Notes under the pieces: generated by a model
What the model was told of the DNA's origin: nothing
Database searches by the model: none
What the model saw: the letters and a program-made list of their open reading frames with translations, nothing else
In this document: positions 1-8,083 of the stretch, piece by piece
Position numbering within the stretch: position 1 is the first letter of the stretch
Layout: each line of letters begins with the position of its first letter
Position numbers and translations under genes: made by a program
Assembly: GCA_017407125.1 (NCBI GenBank)
Contig: JAFQXE010000009.1
Coordinates: 1 to 33,558, forward strand
Reading direction: 5' to 3'
DNA: 33,558 nt
From: Thermoguttaceae bacterium
GTDB taxonomy: Bacteria > Planctomycetota > Planctomycetia > Pirellulales > Thermoguttaceae

Positions 1-150
1 CGACTGATGGCTCCAGTTCCATCAGAATCAAACAGAACGGCTGCTGCTGCGAATCAGAACGACCGCGCCGATGGTTCGCCGGGTCTGCTCCCGTCGTCCG
101 ATGAACGGCACGGGAACGGCTCCAGAACGACTGATGGCTCCCATCAATGC
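1..150. repeat. Degenerate repeat block at left edge
   Basis: No convincing gene is seen here. The word GATGGCTCC (or GATGGTTCG) occurs near 7, 70 and 134, about 63-64 bases apart, and CAGAACG occurs near 34, 55 and 123. Two of the copies form small perfect hairpins: CTGATGG (4-10) with CCATCAG (19-25), and TGATGG (132-137) with CCATCA (141-146). The block is cut by the window edge, so its full extent and unit are unknown. It may belong to an intergenic repeat family or be the end of a mobile element. Confidence 0.35.
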
Positions 151-184
151 AAAAAAAGACGCCGCCGGTTTATCCGCCGGCGGC
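151..184 (-). terminator. Rho-independent terminator
   Basis: On the minus strand an 8-bp perfect GC stem (CCGGCGGC at 177-184 and GCCGCCGG at 161-168, 8-nt loop) is followed within two bases by a run of seven T (A-run at 151-157). It lies about 200 bases downstream of the minus-strand gene that ends at 385. It is probably the main terminator for the mobile-element gene string. The intervening bases 187-384 show no gene. Confidence 0.75.
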
Positions 185-333
185 TCCAATCCATAACAGA
201 CGTTAATTGTTACTTATCCCCATTAAACAGATTTTTTATTGATTGTCAAGCGTTGTTTTTTCTTTTCGGTACAGAAAATAAAAAATCAACTCTAAAAAAG
301 CCGTTATATGCTTAAATACAAGGCTATAAAGCC

Positions 334-360
334 GATTAAAAAAAGCCCGCCGGAGGGTCA
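334..360 (-). terminator. Possible weak terminator
   Basis: Just downstream of the stop at 385, a short GC-rich stretch (CCC and GGG arms within 345-358, read on the minus strand) is followed by a seven-T run (A-run around 338-344). The stem is only about 3 bp, so the T-run is the main support. It could be a leaky first terminator ahead of the strong one at 151-184. Confidence 0.35.
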
Positions 361-384
361 AAAATTCCGTTTTCAACCGCCTTT

Positions 385-789
385 TTACGGTCTATGAAGT
401 TTGATATAATCGCCGTGGCTCTCTAAATAAATACCCTTATCAACCATCTTTTTATTAAATCTGGATATTGCCATATAAAAGCAATGATTACTAATATCTG
501 GATTATTCCAAACCCTTGAAATTAAATCAATTTTAGGGATAAAATCGGTAAATTCAAAGGCTCTCAAAATCGCCGTTATTTTCGCGCTTCTAATCTCCAA
601 TAACTCCCCATCAAAATAAATACCATCTGAATAATATTCAAGACGTTGTTTTTTTCGCGCTCTTTTCGCTTCAATGCGTTTTTGAAGGTATAATAGAAAT
701 TGCTCTGCCTCTCTCACGTCTTGAAATTCCAGTACAGGCGTTTCCCCGCGTGGAAAATAAACATCGGCTATTAACGGTATCTGAATCAT
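385..789 (-). CDS. Hypothetical protein, mobile-element cargo
   Basis: 134 residues; family not recognised. The N-terminal half carries a basic helical stretch (about residues 28-50, rich in K/R, with KRARKKQR). The C-terminal half alternates short helices and strands (around IDLISRVWN and FYMAISRFNKK), which could be a small winged-helix fold; that is a guess. The start is well supported: an AAGGAG ribosome site lies about 10 bases upstream, and the ATG overlaps the stop of the preceding gene as ATGA, so translation is probably coupled. It is the last gene of a short minus-strand string behind a terminase-small-subunit-like gene, followed by terminators at about 340 and 150. Context suggests phage or plasmid origin. 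No transmembrane segment or signal peptide is seen. Confidence 0.7.
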   Translation of the reverse strand: MIQIPLIADVYFPRGETPVLEFQDVREAEQFLLYLQKRIEAKRARKKQRLEYYSDGIYFDGELLEIRSAKITAILRAFEFTDFIPKIDLISRVWNNPDISNHCFYMAISRFNKKMVDKGIYLESHGDYIKLHRP

Positions 790-1271
790 TGTTCCCTCTC
801 TCCTTGCTTTTCGCCGTCCGATTTCCCGCCGTTGAAATAAGCGTCAACCCGCGCCCAATGCCCGGCAATATCAATAATCGCTTCCCCTCCATCGTCAAGG
901 TTCCCGGCTATTTGAAGGGCTTGCTTTTGCGCTCTTATCAATGCAATTCTTTCTTTTTCAAGGCTCCTTTTCGCGTCCCGGTCTAATAACCATTTACAGG
1001 TTTCAATATCGCCTTTTTCAATCGCCGCAAATATCGCCAATTTTGCAAGGCTTTCAGGCGTTGCCCGTAGGGTCATTAAATCCTCTCTTATATCGGGATT
1101 GTCCGTTAAAAAATCGTAAAGCGTTGTTTTACTGATTCCGACAACCGCCGCCGTTTCCTGTACCGACAACCCGGCTCTAAATGCCGTTTTAATGTCTTTC
1201 AGAATCTCCCCGGTGATTATCGCAAATTTACGACCGGGGCTTTTTTGTCTGCTTTTTTTGCGCTTTCTCAT
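786..1271 (-). CDS. Terminase small subunit-like HTH protein
   Basis: 161 residues. After a very basic N-terminus (MRKRKKSRQKSPGRK) comes a helix-turn-helix at about residues 30-62 (VQETAAVVGISKTTLYDFL), then a helical region with AIFAAIEKGDIETCKWLLDR. HTH followed by an 'A-I-x-x-G-D-x-x-x-x-x-W-x-L' helix is typical of phage terminase small subunit-like proteins, which recognise DNA ends for packaging; the same layout is found in transposon and plasmid HTH proteins. The C-terminus is acidic and charged (GGKSDGEKQGEREQ). It is coupled by ATGA overlaps to the ORF fragment upstream and to the 134-residue protein downstream. No large terminase, portal or capsid gene is visible, so this is probably a remnant or a satellite. 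Function is assigned by architecture only. Confidence 0.6.
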   Translation of the reverse strand: MRKRKKSRQKSPGRKFAIITGEILKDIKTAFRAGLSVQETAAVVGISKTTLYDFLTDNPDIREDLMTLRATPESLAKLAIFAAIEKGDIETCKWLLDRDAKRSLEKERIALIRAQKQALQIAGNLDDGGEAIIDIAGHWARVDAYFNGGKSDGEKQGEREQ

Positions 1272-1468
1272 TTTGTCGCCTTTACCCTCTCTTTCAATGC
1301 GTCAAGAAGGCTTTCCTGCTCTGATGGTTCCAGAGAATCAAAAAAGCTCAAAATCTGCTCAAAATAATTCAGACGTGTACCAAATTGTGTACTTGCAATA
1401 TCGGCAATAGAGAAAAGCCCTTGTTTTTGCGGGTCTTTAGAATCTAATTCAAATCGTGTAGCCCCGAT
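1268..1468 (-). pseudogene. 5'-truncated ORF upstream of terminase-like gene
   Basis: An open minus-strand frame of about 66 codons ends in a TGA that overlaps the next gene's ATG (ATGA at 1271-1268). This is the same coupling as between the next two genes, which argues that it was once coding. The readable C-terminal part (FGTRLNYFEQILSFFDSLEP, then a helical ESLLDALKERVKATK) looks like a soluble protein. There is no ATG, GTG or TTG in the first half; an in-frame TGA lies at 1471-1469, inside the arm of the hairpin at 1471-1500. The gene has therefore probably lost its start, perhaps at an element boundary. Family not recognised. Confidence 0.45.
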
Positions 1469-1470
1469 TC

Positions 1471-1501
1471 AAGCCGTTTTCGTTAGAAAACGGCTTTTTT
1501 C
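1471..1501 (+). terminator. Strong hairpin with T-tract
   Basis: A perfect 11-bp stem (AAGCCGTTTTC at 1471-1481, GAAAACGGCTT at 1486-1496) with loop GTTA is followed by six T on the plus strand, a textbook intrinsic terminator in that direction. No plus-strand gene leads into it. On the minus strand, where hsdR transcription arrives, the downstream T-run is only two bases. It may work as a two-way insulator or mark the end of the mobile element. The rest of 1502-1582 holds two copies of GATTAGCGTTT (about 1512 and 1532) and no gene. Confidence 0.6.
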
Positions 1502-1582
1502 GTTCTTGTTTGATTAGCGTTTCCCTCGGCGATTAGCGTTTTCTTCGTTTCGCCGATGCTGCGCCCAGACTGTCAGCGGCGC

Positions 1583-4500
1583 TCAATCGCTGTATTTTTT
1601 GAAGTTCTCCGCCTGTTCCAGAATGTCGGAGTATACTTTCTCATAGATTTCCGGGGGCGTGGGCGGATAGCCGTGTTTCGCCAAAATCATGATGATATCG
1701 GCTTGCATGAGGGCTTTGATTTGCGAGCTGTTCGCCCAGTCAGAGTACTTCTCTTTATCCCGCAGGGCCGCGCGAATTTCCTTCGCCAGTTCGATGTTCT
1801 CACTCTCCGGGAACTCAAATTTGAACTTCTCTGCCACGGCAACGAGAATGTCGAAGAACGCCTTTTCCTCGTAATCGATGCCCATGGCGCTGAAAGATTC
1901 CTCTTCTTCCCTCAAGTTATTCAGAAGGTCCAGCAGCTGGGCGGAGACGTCGTCGAGAATGTCCTTGACATACGCTTCGTCGGTCATACGGTTATTGTAG
2001 TCGTCGAGAATCGCCTGCAGTCTTTCCTCAAACGTTTTGGCTTTGATTTTATTGACCCTTTTAAACTCGCTGACTTTCTTCTTCAGCAGCTGCGCCAGAA
2101 TCTTGACCTTTGTATTGGGCAGTTTAATGCGGCTGATGCGCGTGAGATAATCTTCACTGAACAGATCCACCGCCTCAGCGTCCACATCGGTTTTGATGGA
2201 GAACACTTCTTCCACGCCCTCGGACTTGATCGCGTCTTCGAGCATCTTCTGAACGTGGGCGTTCATGGCGTCAATATCCGGCGCGTCGCCTTTTGTCAGT
2301 TTGAACAGAATGGAGCGAACCGCCTTGAAGTAATGAATCTGGTCAAGTTCGCGGCTGGTAAAATCTCTCCCGCTGTTGCACAGATTGAACGCTTTGGACA
2401 GCCGCAGAACGTTTGCCATATAGCGATGTTCCAGCTCCTTTGTCTTCTGAACGAACTCCGCCGCCTCGTTGAGACATTGCAGTTTTTCGCTTGGAGAGCC
2501 GAAATAATATTTTGAGTTGTCGAAGCCGTGCATTGCAGCGTTGAGAACTTCGAGCTGATTCCGAACGATGCGAATCGCCGCTTCAACGTTGTCTTCGGTG
2601 AACCGGTCGTCCTGAAAATCGGTGTACGTCCGCAGAGCCGCCAGCAGACCAATCTTGATGCCGATAAAGTCAACAATCAAGCCGCTGTCTTTCCCGGCAA
2701 AAGAGCGGTTGACGCGGGAAACGGTCTGAATGATAGTGTGACTTTGCGTAATGGGTTTGTCAATATAGATGCAATCCAGAAACGGCACGTCAAAACCGGT
2801 CAGCCACAAGTCAACCACAATCGCGATTTTGAAATTGCTTTTGATGTTTTTAAACTGAATCGCCGCCGTCTTTCGATCCGAATCCGTACCGAGCAGGTCG
2901 TACATCTCCAGCGGATCGTCCTTTGACCGCGTAGCGACAAACTTGCACATCGGCATCGGCAGAAGCTCTTTTTTATCCTGTTCGGAAAGCTCAACGCCGT
3001 CCGGCGCAACTTTCAGTTCGAACCATTCCGGACGTTTGGCTTTGAGAATATTATAGAACTTAAACGCGATGGGGCGGTTTAGACAGACAAACATGCACTT
3101 GCCTGCAACGCTGGACCCTTCCTGGACGCGGGTTTCGTAATGGTCGATAAAATAATCCGCGACGGAATTGAGAACGTCGTCGTCCCCGACAATCGCCGCC
3201 ATATTGGAAACCGCCTTCTTGCTGGCTTCAACCTGATACTCGTTGCTGCCGACGTCGAGGCACTGTTTATAATACTCCTCAATTTCCCGCACTTTGTCGT
3301 CGTCCAGAATCGCTCTTGCCGGTCTGCCGTCATAGACCAGCCGGACGGTAATGCCGTCTTTGACGGAGTCGGTCATGGTGTACTGGTCAATAACCGGACC
3401 GAAGACGTCCATCGTAGCGTCAACCGGCGTTCCGGTAAAACCGATATACGTCGCGTTGGGCAGAGCCGTATGAAGGAACTTGGCAAAGCCGTATCGTTTT
3501 AGAACTTCGTTTGCCTTTACGACCAGCTTCATATCCAGATTTGTACTGGTTCTGTGCGCTTCGTCGGAAATGCAGACAACGTTCTGACGCTGGCTCAGCT
3601 CGCCGAACTCGTCGGCAAACTTCTGGATTGTAGTCAGAAACACGCCCCCGCTGACCGTTTTTGCCAGAAGCTCTTTCAACTGATCGCGGCTGTCCATTTC
3701 CACAATCGCGCTGTCGCCGATAAAGCGTTTAGAGTTCAGGAACTGACGGGAAAGCTGATCGTCCAGATCGGAGCGGTCTGTAACCAGCATAACCGTCGGA
3801 GAGTGCAGGCTCGGCTCGTGCATAATCAGGCGCGTCAGAAACAGCATAATAAAGCTTTTGCCGCAGCCGGTCGTGCCGAAATACGTGCCGCCTTTCCCGT
3901 CTCCAAGGGGCTTCTGATGAGTCAGAACGTTCGCCAGCAGTTTTCGCGCCGCAAAATACTGCGGATAGCTGGCAACGACTTTCAAATTCTTGCCGTTGTC
4001 CGTATCGGGAAAATAGATGAAGTTATGGATGATGTCGAACAGCCGTTCTTTCCGAAACATTCCCTGGATCATCGTATCGAGGGAATCGATGCCGTCCGCC
4101 GGGCGGTCAGACGCCTCGACGCGCCGCCAGGAATAGAAATGCTCGTAGTCGGAAAAGACGCTGCCCGCCTTCGTATTAACGCCGTCGGAAATGACCGCAA
4201 AACAGTTGTACTTGAACAGTTCGGGAACGTCCCGCATATACCGGGTTGTAATCTGAACGTAGGCGTCATGGATAGTAGCGTCTTCCTTAATGGCGGACTT
4301 GAACTCCATCACGACCACAGGCAGACCGTTGACGTACACGACGGCGTCCGGGCGCCGGGTTGCGTTTGGACCCTTCACGGTCAGCTGGTTGACGATTTTG
4401 ACGATGTTCTTGTTGTCCTTCTGGTCGAAGTCGATAAGCCGCAAATGAAAGTCTTTGGCGGCGCGGTCTTCGCGAACAAAAACCTCGCCCTCGACCATGC

Positions 4501-4759
4501 GGAGAAACATATTCCGATTGGCGCTGTAGAGCGGCTGAGCGGACGCGTAACGCAAAGAGCGGATAATGCCGCTGACTTCAGACGCTGTTATTCCCTCCGG
4601 CGCGTACTTCGCCGTAAGAAACGCAGACAGGTCTTCTTCAATCAGAACGTCCGACAGCTCTCGATGCAGGTCGTCCCCGGAGACGCATTCATAACCCTCT
4701 GCTATGAACTTTTCCAGGATCGCCAGCTCGAGAACGTTCTCGTCAAAAGTTGTTGGCAT
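1583..4759 (-). CDS. hsdR: Type I restriction enzyme, R subunit HsdR
   Basis: 1058 residues, the usual length. It is the motor and nuclease subunit that joins the HsdM2-HsdS methylase, translocates DNA with ATP and cuts unmethylated DNA. Domains in order: a PD-(D/E)xK nuclease (D138 in RRPDAVVYVNG, E152 and K154 in VVVMEFK); a superfamily 2 helicase with Walker A GTTGCGKS (295-302), motif Ia VTDRSDLDDQL (326-336), DEAH (399-402), FTGTP, and motif VI-like QTVSRVNRSF; then a helical C-terminal domain. All key residues appear intact. The start ATG is preceded by AAAGGAG that lies inside the last codons of hsdS; the two genes are 5 bases apart. It is last in the hsdM-hsdS-hsdR operon. No frameshift was seen. 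Confidence 0.95.
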   Translation of the reverse strand: MPTTFDENVLELAILEKFIAEGYECVSGDDLHRELSDVLIEEDLSAFLTAKYAPEGITASEVSGIIRSLRYASAQPLYSANRNMFLRMVEGEVFVREDRAAKDFHLRLIDFDQKDNKNIVKIVNQLTVKGPNATRRPDAVVYVNGLPVVVMEFKSAIKEDATIHDAYVQITTRYMRDVPELFKYNCFAVISDGVNTKAGSVFSDYEHFYSWRRVEASDRPADGIDSLDTMIQGMFRKERLFDIIHNFIYFPDTDNGKNLKVVASYPQYFAARKLLANVLTHQKPLGDGKGGTYFGTTGCGKSFIMLFLTRLIMHEPSLHSPTVMLVTDRSDLDDQLSRQFLNSKRFIGDSAIVEMDSRDQLKELLAKTVSGGVFLTTIQKFADEFGELSQRQNVVCISDEAHRTSTNLDMKLVVKANEVLKRYGFAKFLHTALPNATYIGFTGTPVDATMDVFGPVIDQYTMTDSVKDGITVRLVYDGRPARAILDDDKVREIEEYYKQCLDVGSNEYQVEASKKAVSNMAAIVGDDDVLNSVADYFIDHYETRVQEGSSVAGKCMFVCLNRPIAFKFYNILKAKRPEWFELKVAPDGVELSEQDKKELLPMPMCKFVATRSKDDPLEMYDLLGTDSDRKTAAIQFKNIKSNFKIAIVVDLWLTGFDVPFLDCIYIDKPITQSHTIIQTVSRVNRSFAGKDSGLIVDFIGIKIGLLAALRTYTDFQDDRFTEDNVEAAIRIVRNQLEVLNAAMHGFDNSKYYFGSPSEKLQCLNEAAEFVQKTKELEHRYMANVLRLSKAFNLCNSGRDFTSRELDQIHYFKAVRSILFKLTKGDAPDIDAMNAHVQKMLEDAIKSEGVEEVFSIKTDVDAEAVDLFSEDYLTRISRIKLPNTKVKILAQLLKKKVSEFKRVNKIKAKTFEERLQAILDDYNNRMTDEAYVKDILDDVSAQLLDLLNNLREEEESFSAMGIDYEEKAFFDILVAVAEKFKFEFPESENIELAKEIRAALRDKEKYSDWANSSQIKALMQADIIMILAKHGYPPTPPEIYEKVYSDILEQAENFKKYSD

Positions 4760-4764
4760 TGGGA

Positions 4765-5937
4765 TTACGCTCCTTTAAGCATCTTTGAGATAATTAGTTC
4801 TGATAATTTTTTCAACTTTATCAGTTCACATGTATTATACTTTATAGAATTGAGTATTCTTGACAAACCGAGCGTCTGAATTGTTTCTTCCGATAGTACA
4901 ATCATTTTGAATTGTTCTATCATTTCTTTGCTCAAATTATCCTGTGCTCCACCATTTGCTTGATTAAAAATATCTTTTTGAGACAAAATCAAAGAAAAAA
5001 ACAAATAAGCAGACTTATCAAAAGAAGAACATTCCAACGTACATATAGCTTGGTTTGTTGTAGTATCAGTACAAAGAAAACCAACCTGTGCTGCTGTAGC
5101 GCCGTACATAGCCATGACTACTGAGCCGCTTTTCTTCATCTTTACAGATGTATTATTTAAAGCAGTTTTTGTAATTAGTTCTTCAACTTCAAAAATACAG
5201 CTGTTATGTACCTCTCCAGACTTTAACCAAGGAATTGTTCCATCTTTCCAGTATTCTGTTTTATCACGAGAGGGAGTTGACCCAGAAGACATATTTGAAC
5301 AATAATCCTTGATGGAACATATTTTGTAACACTTAGACAATCTGTTCAATTCTGCTTTGCTCTTATTGAGCAAAATAGGCGAGCCTGTTTGTCTAGCTAT
5401 TAAGTTACAAGTTAGAACCTTCAGTTTATCATTAATCTTATTCAACAACTCAATCCGTTCTGTTATCACTTGATAATCGTGAACGATTTTGCGTTGTTCA
5501 GATATCGGCGGGACTGGAATAGTCAAATCACATATTTCATCCCATGTAATTCCACCACGAACACTAGCGTCTGTTTTGAACCAGCACATACGGTCAAAAT
5601 CAGGTTGTCGAAAACAGAGCATTAGGTACTCTGGCGTTATCTCGTTTTCGTCAACGATTTCAAACATGAAATAAGCAGGAGAAACAAGGGATGGAATATC
5701 CTCTGTATACAGAGCAACAGGCAGTCTTTTATCACGTCCTACGTGCATTGCATTGCAAGCAAAACGACCATGGCGTAACAGCTTATAATTGCGCAGATCT
5801 GTACCAACAATATTGGCAACTGAAGGCATAAAGTATTTATCTATATTGATACCAAGAACGGTTTCTGAAACCAGGTCGCTGTTTCTTTCGTCCACCTGGC
5901 GGATATATCTGCCCAGCTTCTTATAATTTGATCTCAT
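4765..5937 (-). CDS. hsdS: Type I restriction specificity subunit HsdS
   Basis: 390 residues, typical length. HsdS holds two target-recognition domains (TRDs) that read the two halves of a split DNA site and bridges two HsdM subunits. TRD1 spans roughly residues 20-150 and ends in the conserved IPVPPISEQRKIV segment. A helical spacer (ITERIELLNKINDKLKVL) follows. TRD2 begins near residue 205 with GSTPSRDKTEYW and contains the common TIPWLKSGEV motif. A second helical spacer closes the protein. The gene overlaps the end of hsdM by 17 bases and runs 5 bases short of hsdR. The DNA is visibly more AT-rich than hsdM or hsdR, common for specificity genes that exchange by recombination. The recognised site cannot be read from sequence. 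Confidence 0.93.
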   Translation of the reverse strand: MRSNYKKLGRYIRQVDERNSDLVSETVLGINIDKYFMPSVANIVGTDLRNYKLLRHGRFACNAMHVGRDKRLPVALYTEDIPSLVSPAYFMFEIVDENEITPEYLMLCFRQPDFDRMCWFKTDASVRGGITWDEICDLTIPVPPISEQRKIVHDYQVITERIELLNKINDKLKVLTCNLIARQTGSPILLNKSKAELNRLSKCYKICSIKDYCSNMSSGSTPSRDKTEYWKDGTIPWLKSGEVHNSCIFEVEELITKTALNNTSVKMKKSGSVVMAMYGATAAQVGFLCTDTTTNQAICTLECSSFDKSAYLFFSLILSQKDIFNQANGGAQDNLSKEMIEQFKMIVLSEETIQTLGLSRILNSIKYNTCELIKLKKLSELIISKMLKGA

Positions 5938-7492
5938 AGCCCAGCCCTTTCATAACTTTGAGCAAGTCCTGTCTGGACTGTTGTTCCTGAATGAGCAGTT
6001 CCTTCAACTCGCTTTGAAGCTGCGACATCTTTTCTTCGTAGCCTGCGGATTCGTCCCGGTTTACAAATTCGATGTAACGGCTCGGAACGAGGCTGTAGTC
6101 CTTTTCGACAATCTCTTCTTTCTTTGCCGAATAGCAGAATTCCGGAACGTCTTCGTATGGCGTTTTGTAACCGTTAATGCGCCACGATTTGAACCGGTCT
6201 ACGATAACGGCGCGGTCTTCTTCCGTGAATTCGATATACTTCTTCTCGTAAGGATGCCCCATCTGACGCAAATCCATAAACAGGATTTCGTTTCTCCGGT
6301 CGCGGAATGTAACGTTTCCCTTTGGGCGTTTTTCAACGCGGGACTTTTTGTTTCTGTTGAGTATCCAGACTGTAACAGAAATGTCCGTCGTATAGAACAT
6401 GTTGCGGGGCAGAATGACGATAGCCTCGACGACGTCGTTTTCGATCATGCGTTTTCGGATTTCGTATTCGTCTCCGCTTGCGGACATGGCGCCGTTTGCC
6501 AGCAGTACCACGCCGACGCCGTTCTGCCCCAGCTTGGAGAGCGTATTGAGCAGCCATCCGTAGTTGGCGTTGCTGGCAGGCGGCGTTGGATATCCGTTCC
6601 AGCGCGGGTCGTCGTTAAGCTGGTTTGCTTCGCGCCAGTCCTTCTGGTTAAACGGCGGATTTTCCAGCGAGAAGTCCGCTTTCAAATCCTTGTGCTGGTC
6701 GTTGAGGAAGGTGTTAGCCGCCTCCGCGCCGAGGTTTGCAGAAATGCCCCGAATCGCGAGGTTCATCTTCGCCAGACGCCGGGTCGCGTCTGTGAGTTCC
6801 TGTCCGTAAACGGATACGTTGAGCCGGTTGCCCTTGTGTTCGTCTACAAAACGCATGGACTGAACAAACATGCCGCCAGAACCGCATGCGCCGTCGTAGA
6901 CGATGCCGGAATACGGCTCAATCAAATCGCACAGCAGCGCGACGACCGTCGGAGGCGTATAGAATTCTCCTTTGCCTTTGCCTTCCTTCAAAGCGAACTG
7001 ACGAAGACAGTATTCGTAAACCTTGCCGAACACGTCCCGGTCGCCGCCGAGATGAAGCTCCAGAACGTTGATCAAGTCCAGAAGAGAGGACAGCCCGCTG
7101 GGATCCATGTGCAGGCGGGAATAGTAGTTGTCCGGCAGCGCGCCCGCCAGCGCCGGGTTTTTCATTTCTATCTCATGCAGAGCCGTGTCGATCTTGACAG
7201 CAATATCCGGCTGCTTCGCGTTCTTCATGATAAACTGCCAGCGAGCGCATTCTGGAATGTAGAAAACGTTGTCCTTCGTATAAAAGGGCATCATTTCCAG
7301 AAACGCCTGCTGCCCGTTGGCGATCATCTGCTGACGGTGTTCGTCGAACCTGTCGTTTGCGTATTTGAGAAAGATTAACGACAGAACGACGTGTTTATAT
7401 TCCGCCGGTTCGACCTTGCCGCGCAGCTTGTTTGCCGCGTCCCAGAGCGTTTGTTCAATCGGCTTTTGTTCCTTTGGTTTTGCTTTTGCCAT
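5921..7492 (-). CDS. hsdM: Type I DNA methyltransferase subunit HsdM
   Basis: 523 residues, normal length. It transfers methyl from S-adenosylmethionine to adenine in the site chosen by HsdS and protects host DNA. An N-terminal helical HsdM_N domain (about residues 10-150) is followed by the N6-adenine methylase domain: GEFYTP (175-180), SAM-binding motif I DGACGSGG (200-207) and catalytic motif IV NPPF (278-281). The C-terminal helices (about 470-523) should pack on HsdS. First gene of the operon. The start has only a weak ribosome site (AGAG about 10 bases upstream). A sigma70-like promoter lies at 7556-7584, giving a leader of about 55 nt. No inactivating change seen. Confidence 0.95.
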   Translation of the reverse strand: MAKAKPKEQKPIEQTLWDAANKLRGKVEPAEYKHVVLSLIFLKYANDRFDEHRQQMIANGQQAFLEMMPFYTKDNVFYIPECARWQFIMKNAKQPDIAVKIDTALHEIEMKNPALAGALPDNYYSRLHMDPSGLSSLLDLINVLELHLGGDRDVFGKVYEYCLRQFALKEGKGKGEFYTPPTVVALLCDLIEPYSGIVYDGACGSGGMFVQSMRFVDEHKGNRLNVSVYGQELTDATRRLAKMNLAIRGISANLGAEAANTFLNDQHKDLKADFSLENPPFNQKDWREANQLNDDPRWNGYPTPPASNANYGWLLNTLSKLGQNGVGVVLLANGAMSASGDEYEIRKRMIENDVVEAIVILPRNMFYTTDISVTVWILNRNKKSRVEKRPKGNVTFRDRRNEILFMDLRQMGHPYEKKYIEFTEEDRAVIVDRFKSWRINGYKTPYEDVPEFCYSAKKEEIVEKDYSLVPSRYIEFVNRDESAGYEEKMSQLQSELKELLIQEQQSRQDLLKVMKGLGYEIKL

Positions 7493-7555
7493 TATGTAAA
7501 ACTCTTAAACAGTTTGTTGTCGACGCGAATTGAATCATCTTGTTACATATAATAT

Positions 7556-7584
7556 AGTATATTCGTTTCGCGCAGCAGCGTCAA
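7556..7584 (-). promoter_or_regulatory. Sigma70-like promoter of hsdMSR
   Basis: Read on the minus strand: TTGACG (-35, plus 7579-7584), 17-base spacer, TATACT (-10, plus 7556-7561). Both boxes match the consensus at five of six positions and the spacing is ideal. The expected start is near 7549, about 57 bases before the hsdM ATG. A C-run (CCCCCC) sits directly upstream of the -35 box, as it also does at the tRNA-Leu promoter on the other strand. Confidence 0.7.
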
Positions 7585-7825
7585 GGGGGGTGTATGGAGT
7601 GCGACGGCTTGGGGTGCGTTCAAATTTGGGGGCATGAAATCATGAAATAAGAGGCGACGCTTACGGGGGGCGGGTATTACCCGCCTAAAATAAACTTACA
7701 ATATTATTTATCGCGGACAATGTCCGCTCCCCAGAAACGTATTCTGCGTTCAAAAATAAAAACTACCTATTTCCGCAACCCAAAGTTTATCGCACCCCTG
7801 ATAAAGAAATCTTTCTTGCCCCCCC
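7585..7825. other. Intergenic region with two palindromes
   Basis: No gene is seen between the divergent hsdM and tRNA-Leu promoters. Two compact inverted repeats are present: GGCGGGT/ACCCGCC (7669-7685, 3-nt loop) and GCGGACA/TGTCCGC (7713-7727, 1-nt centre). The second is operator-like. Neither is followed by a T-tract, so they are not obvious terminators. Confidence 0.5.
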
Positions 7826-7853
7826 TTGATAAAGTGGGATTTCGTGATATATT
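7826..7853 (+). promoter_or_regulatory. Promoter of tRNA-Leu
   Basis: TTGATA (7826-7831), 16-base spacer, TATATT (7848-7853). Transcription would begin near 7860, about 8 bases before the tRNA. The -35 box is directly preceded by a run of C. Confidence 0.6.
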
Positions 7854-7867
7854 GATAGATAATTCAT

Positions 7868-7950
7868 GCCGGAGTGGCGGAATGGCAGACGCGATGGATT
7901 CAAAATCCATTGTCCGCAAGGTCGTGTGGGTTCGACTCCCACCTCCGGTA
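7868..7950 (+). tRNA. tRNA-Leu (anticodon CAA)
   Basis: 83 nt and folds as a class II tRNA. The acceptor stem GCCGGAG (7868-7874) pairs with CTCCGGT (7943-7949) with one G-U pair, and the discriminator is A at 7950. The D-arm region is GTGGCGGAATGGCAGAC. The anticodon stem ATGGA/TCCAT encloses loop TTCAAAA with anticodon CAA, reading UUG. There is a long variable arm, as expected for Leu. The T-arm is GTGGG/CCCAC around TTCGACT. CCA is not encoded. It has its own promoter and terminator, so it is a single-gene transcript. Confidence 0.95.
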
Positions 7951-7954
7951 TCCA

Positions 7955-7990
7955 AAGCCTTTGCAGTTATTTGCAAGGGCTTTTTTTCTT
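7955..7990 (+). terminator. tRNA-Leu terminator
   Basis: AAGCCTTTGCA and TGCAAGGGCTT (7955-7982) pair through a 10-bp stem with G-U pairs and a short loop, followed by a T-run at 7981-7987 and further T-rich bases. It lies immediately after the tRNA and faces the converging mcsB gene. Confidence 0.8.
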
Positions 7991-8061
7991 TTCGAAATTT
8001 TCTGGTTCTTACAGCGTGAACGGACTGACCCGCTCAAAACCAGCGAGGAGCGCGAAGCGTA

Positions 8062-8083
8062 TCTCGCAACTCACAACTCGTTA
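8062..8083 (-). repeat. Degenerate GCGAGTT heptamers at mcsB stop
   Basis: Read on the minus strand, the mcsB TAA is followed by ACGAGTT, GTGAGTT and GCGAGA-like heptamers. This is a diverged copy of the GCGAGTT-type tandem repeat found at 11051, 11160 and 22643. Confidence 0.5.

Noticed and set aside
7..315. 102-codon plus-strand frame at the left edge
   Set aside because: It covers the degenerate repeat block and the minus-strand terminator, has no ribosome site and reads as low-complexity, basic peptide.
1430..1468. tRNA 3'-end remnant (TTCAAATC ... GCCCCGA) as an integration scar
   Set aside because: The bases that should form the T-stem are not complementary, so a tRNA origin cannot be supported.
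5981..7378. 465-codon plus-strand frame opposite hsdM
   Set aside because: hsdM on the other strand has complete methylase motifs; this frame is an antisense shadow without domain content. The same applies to 3554-4879, 1556-2515, 15686-16768 and 21485-22705.
7767..7976. Minus-strand frame across tRNA-Leu
   Set aside because: It is the antisense reading of the tRNA and its flanks, a well-known artefact.
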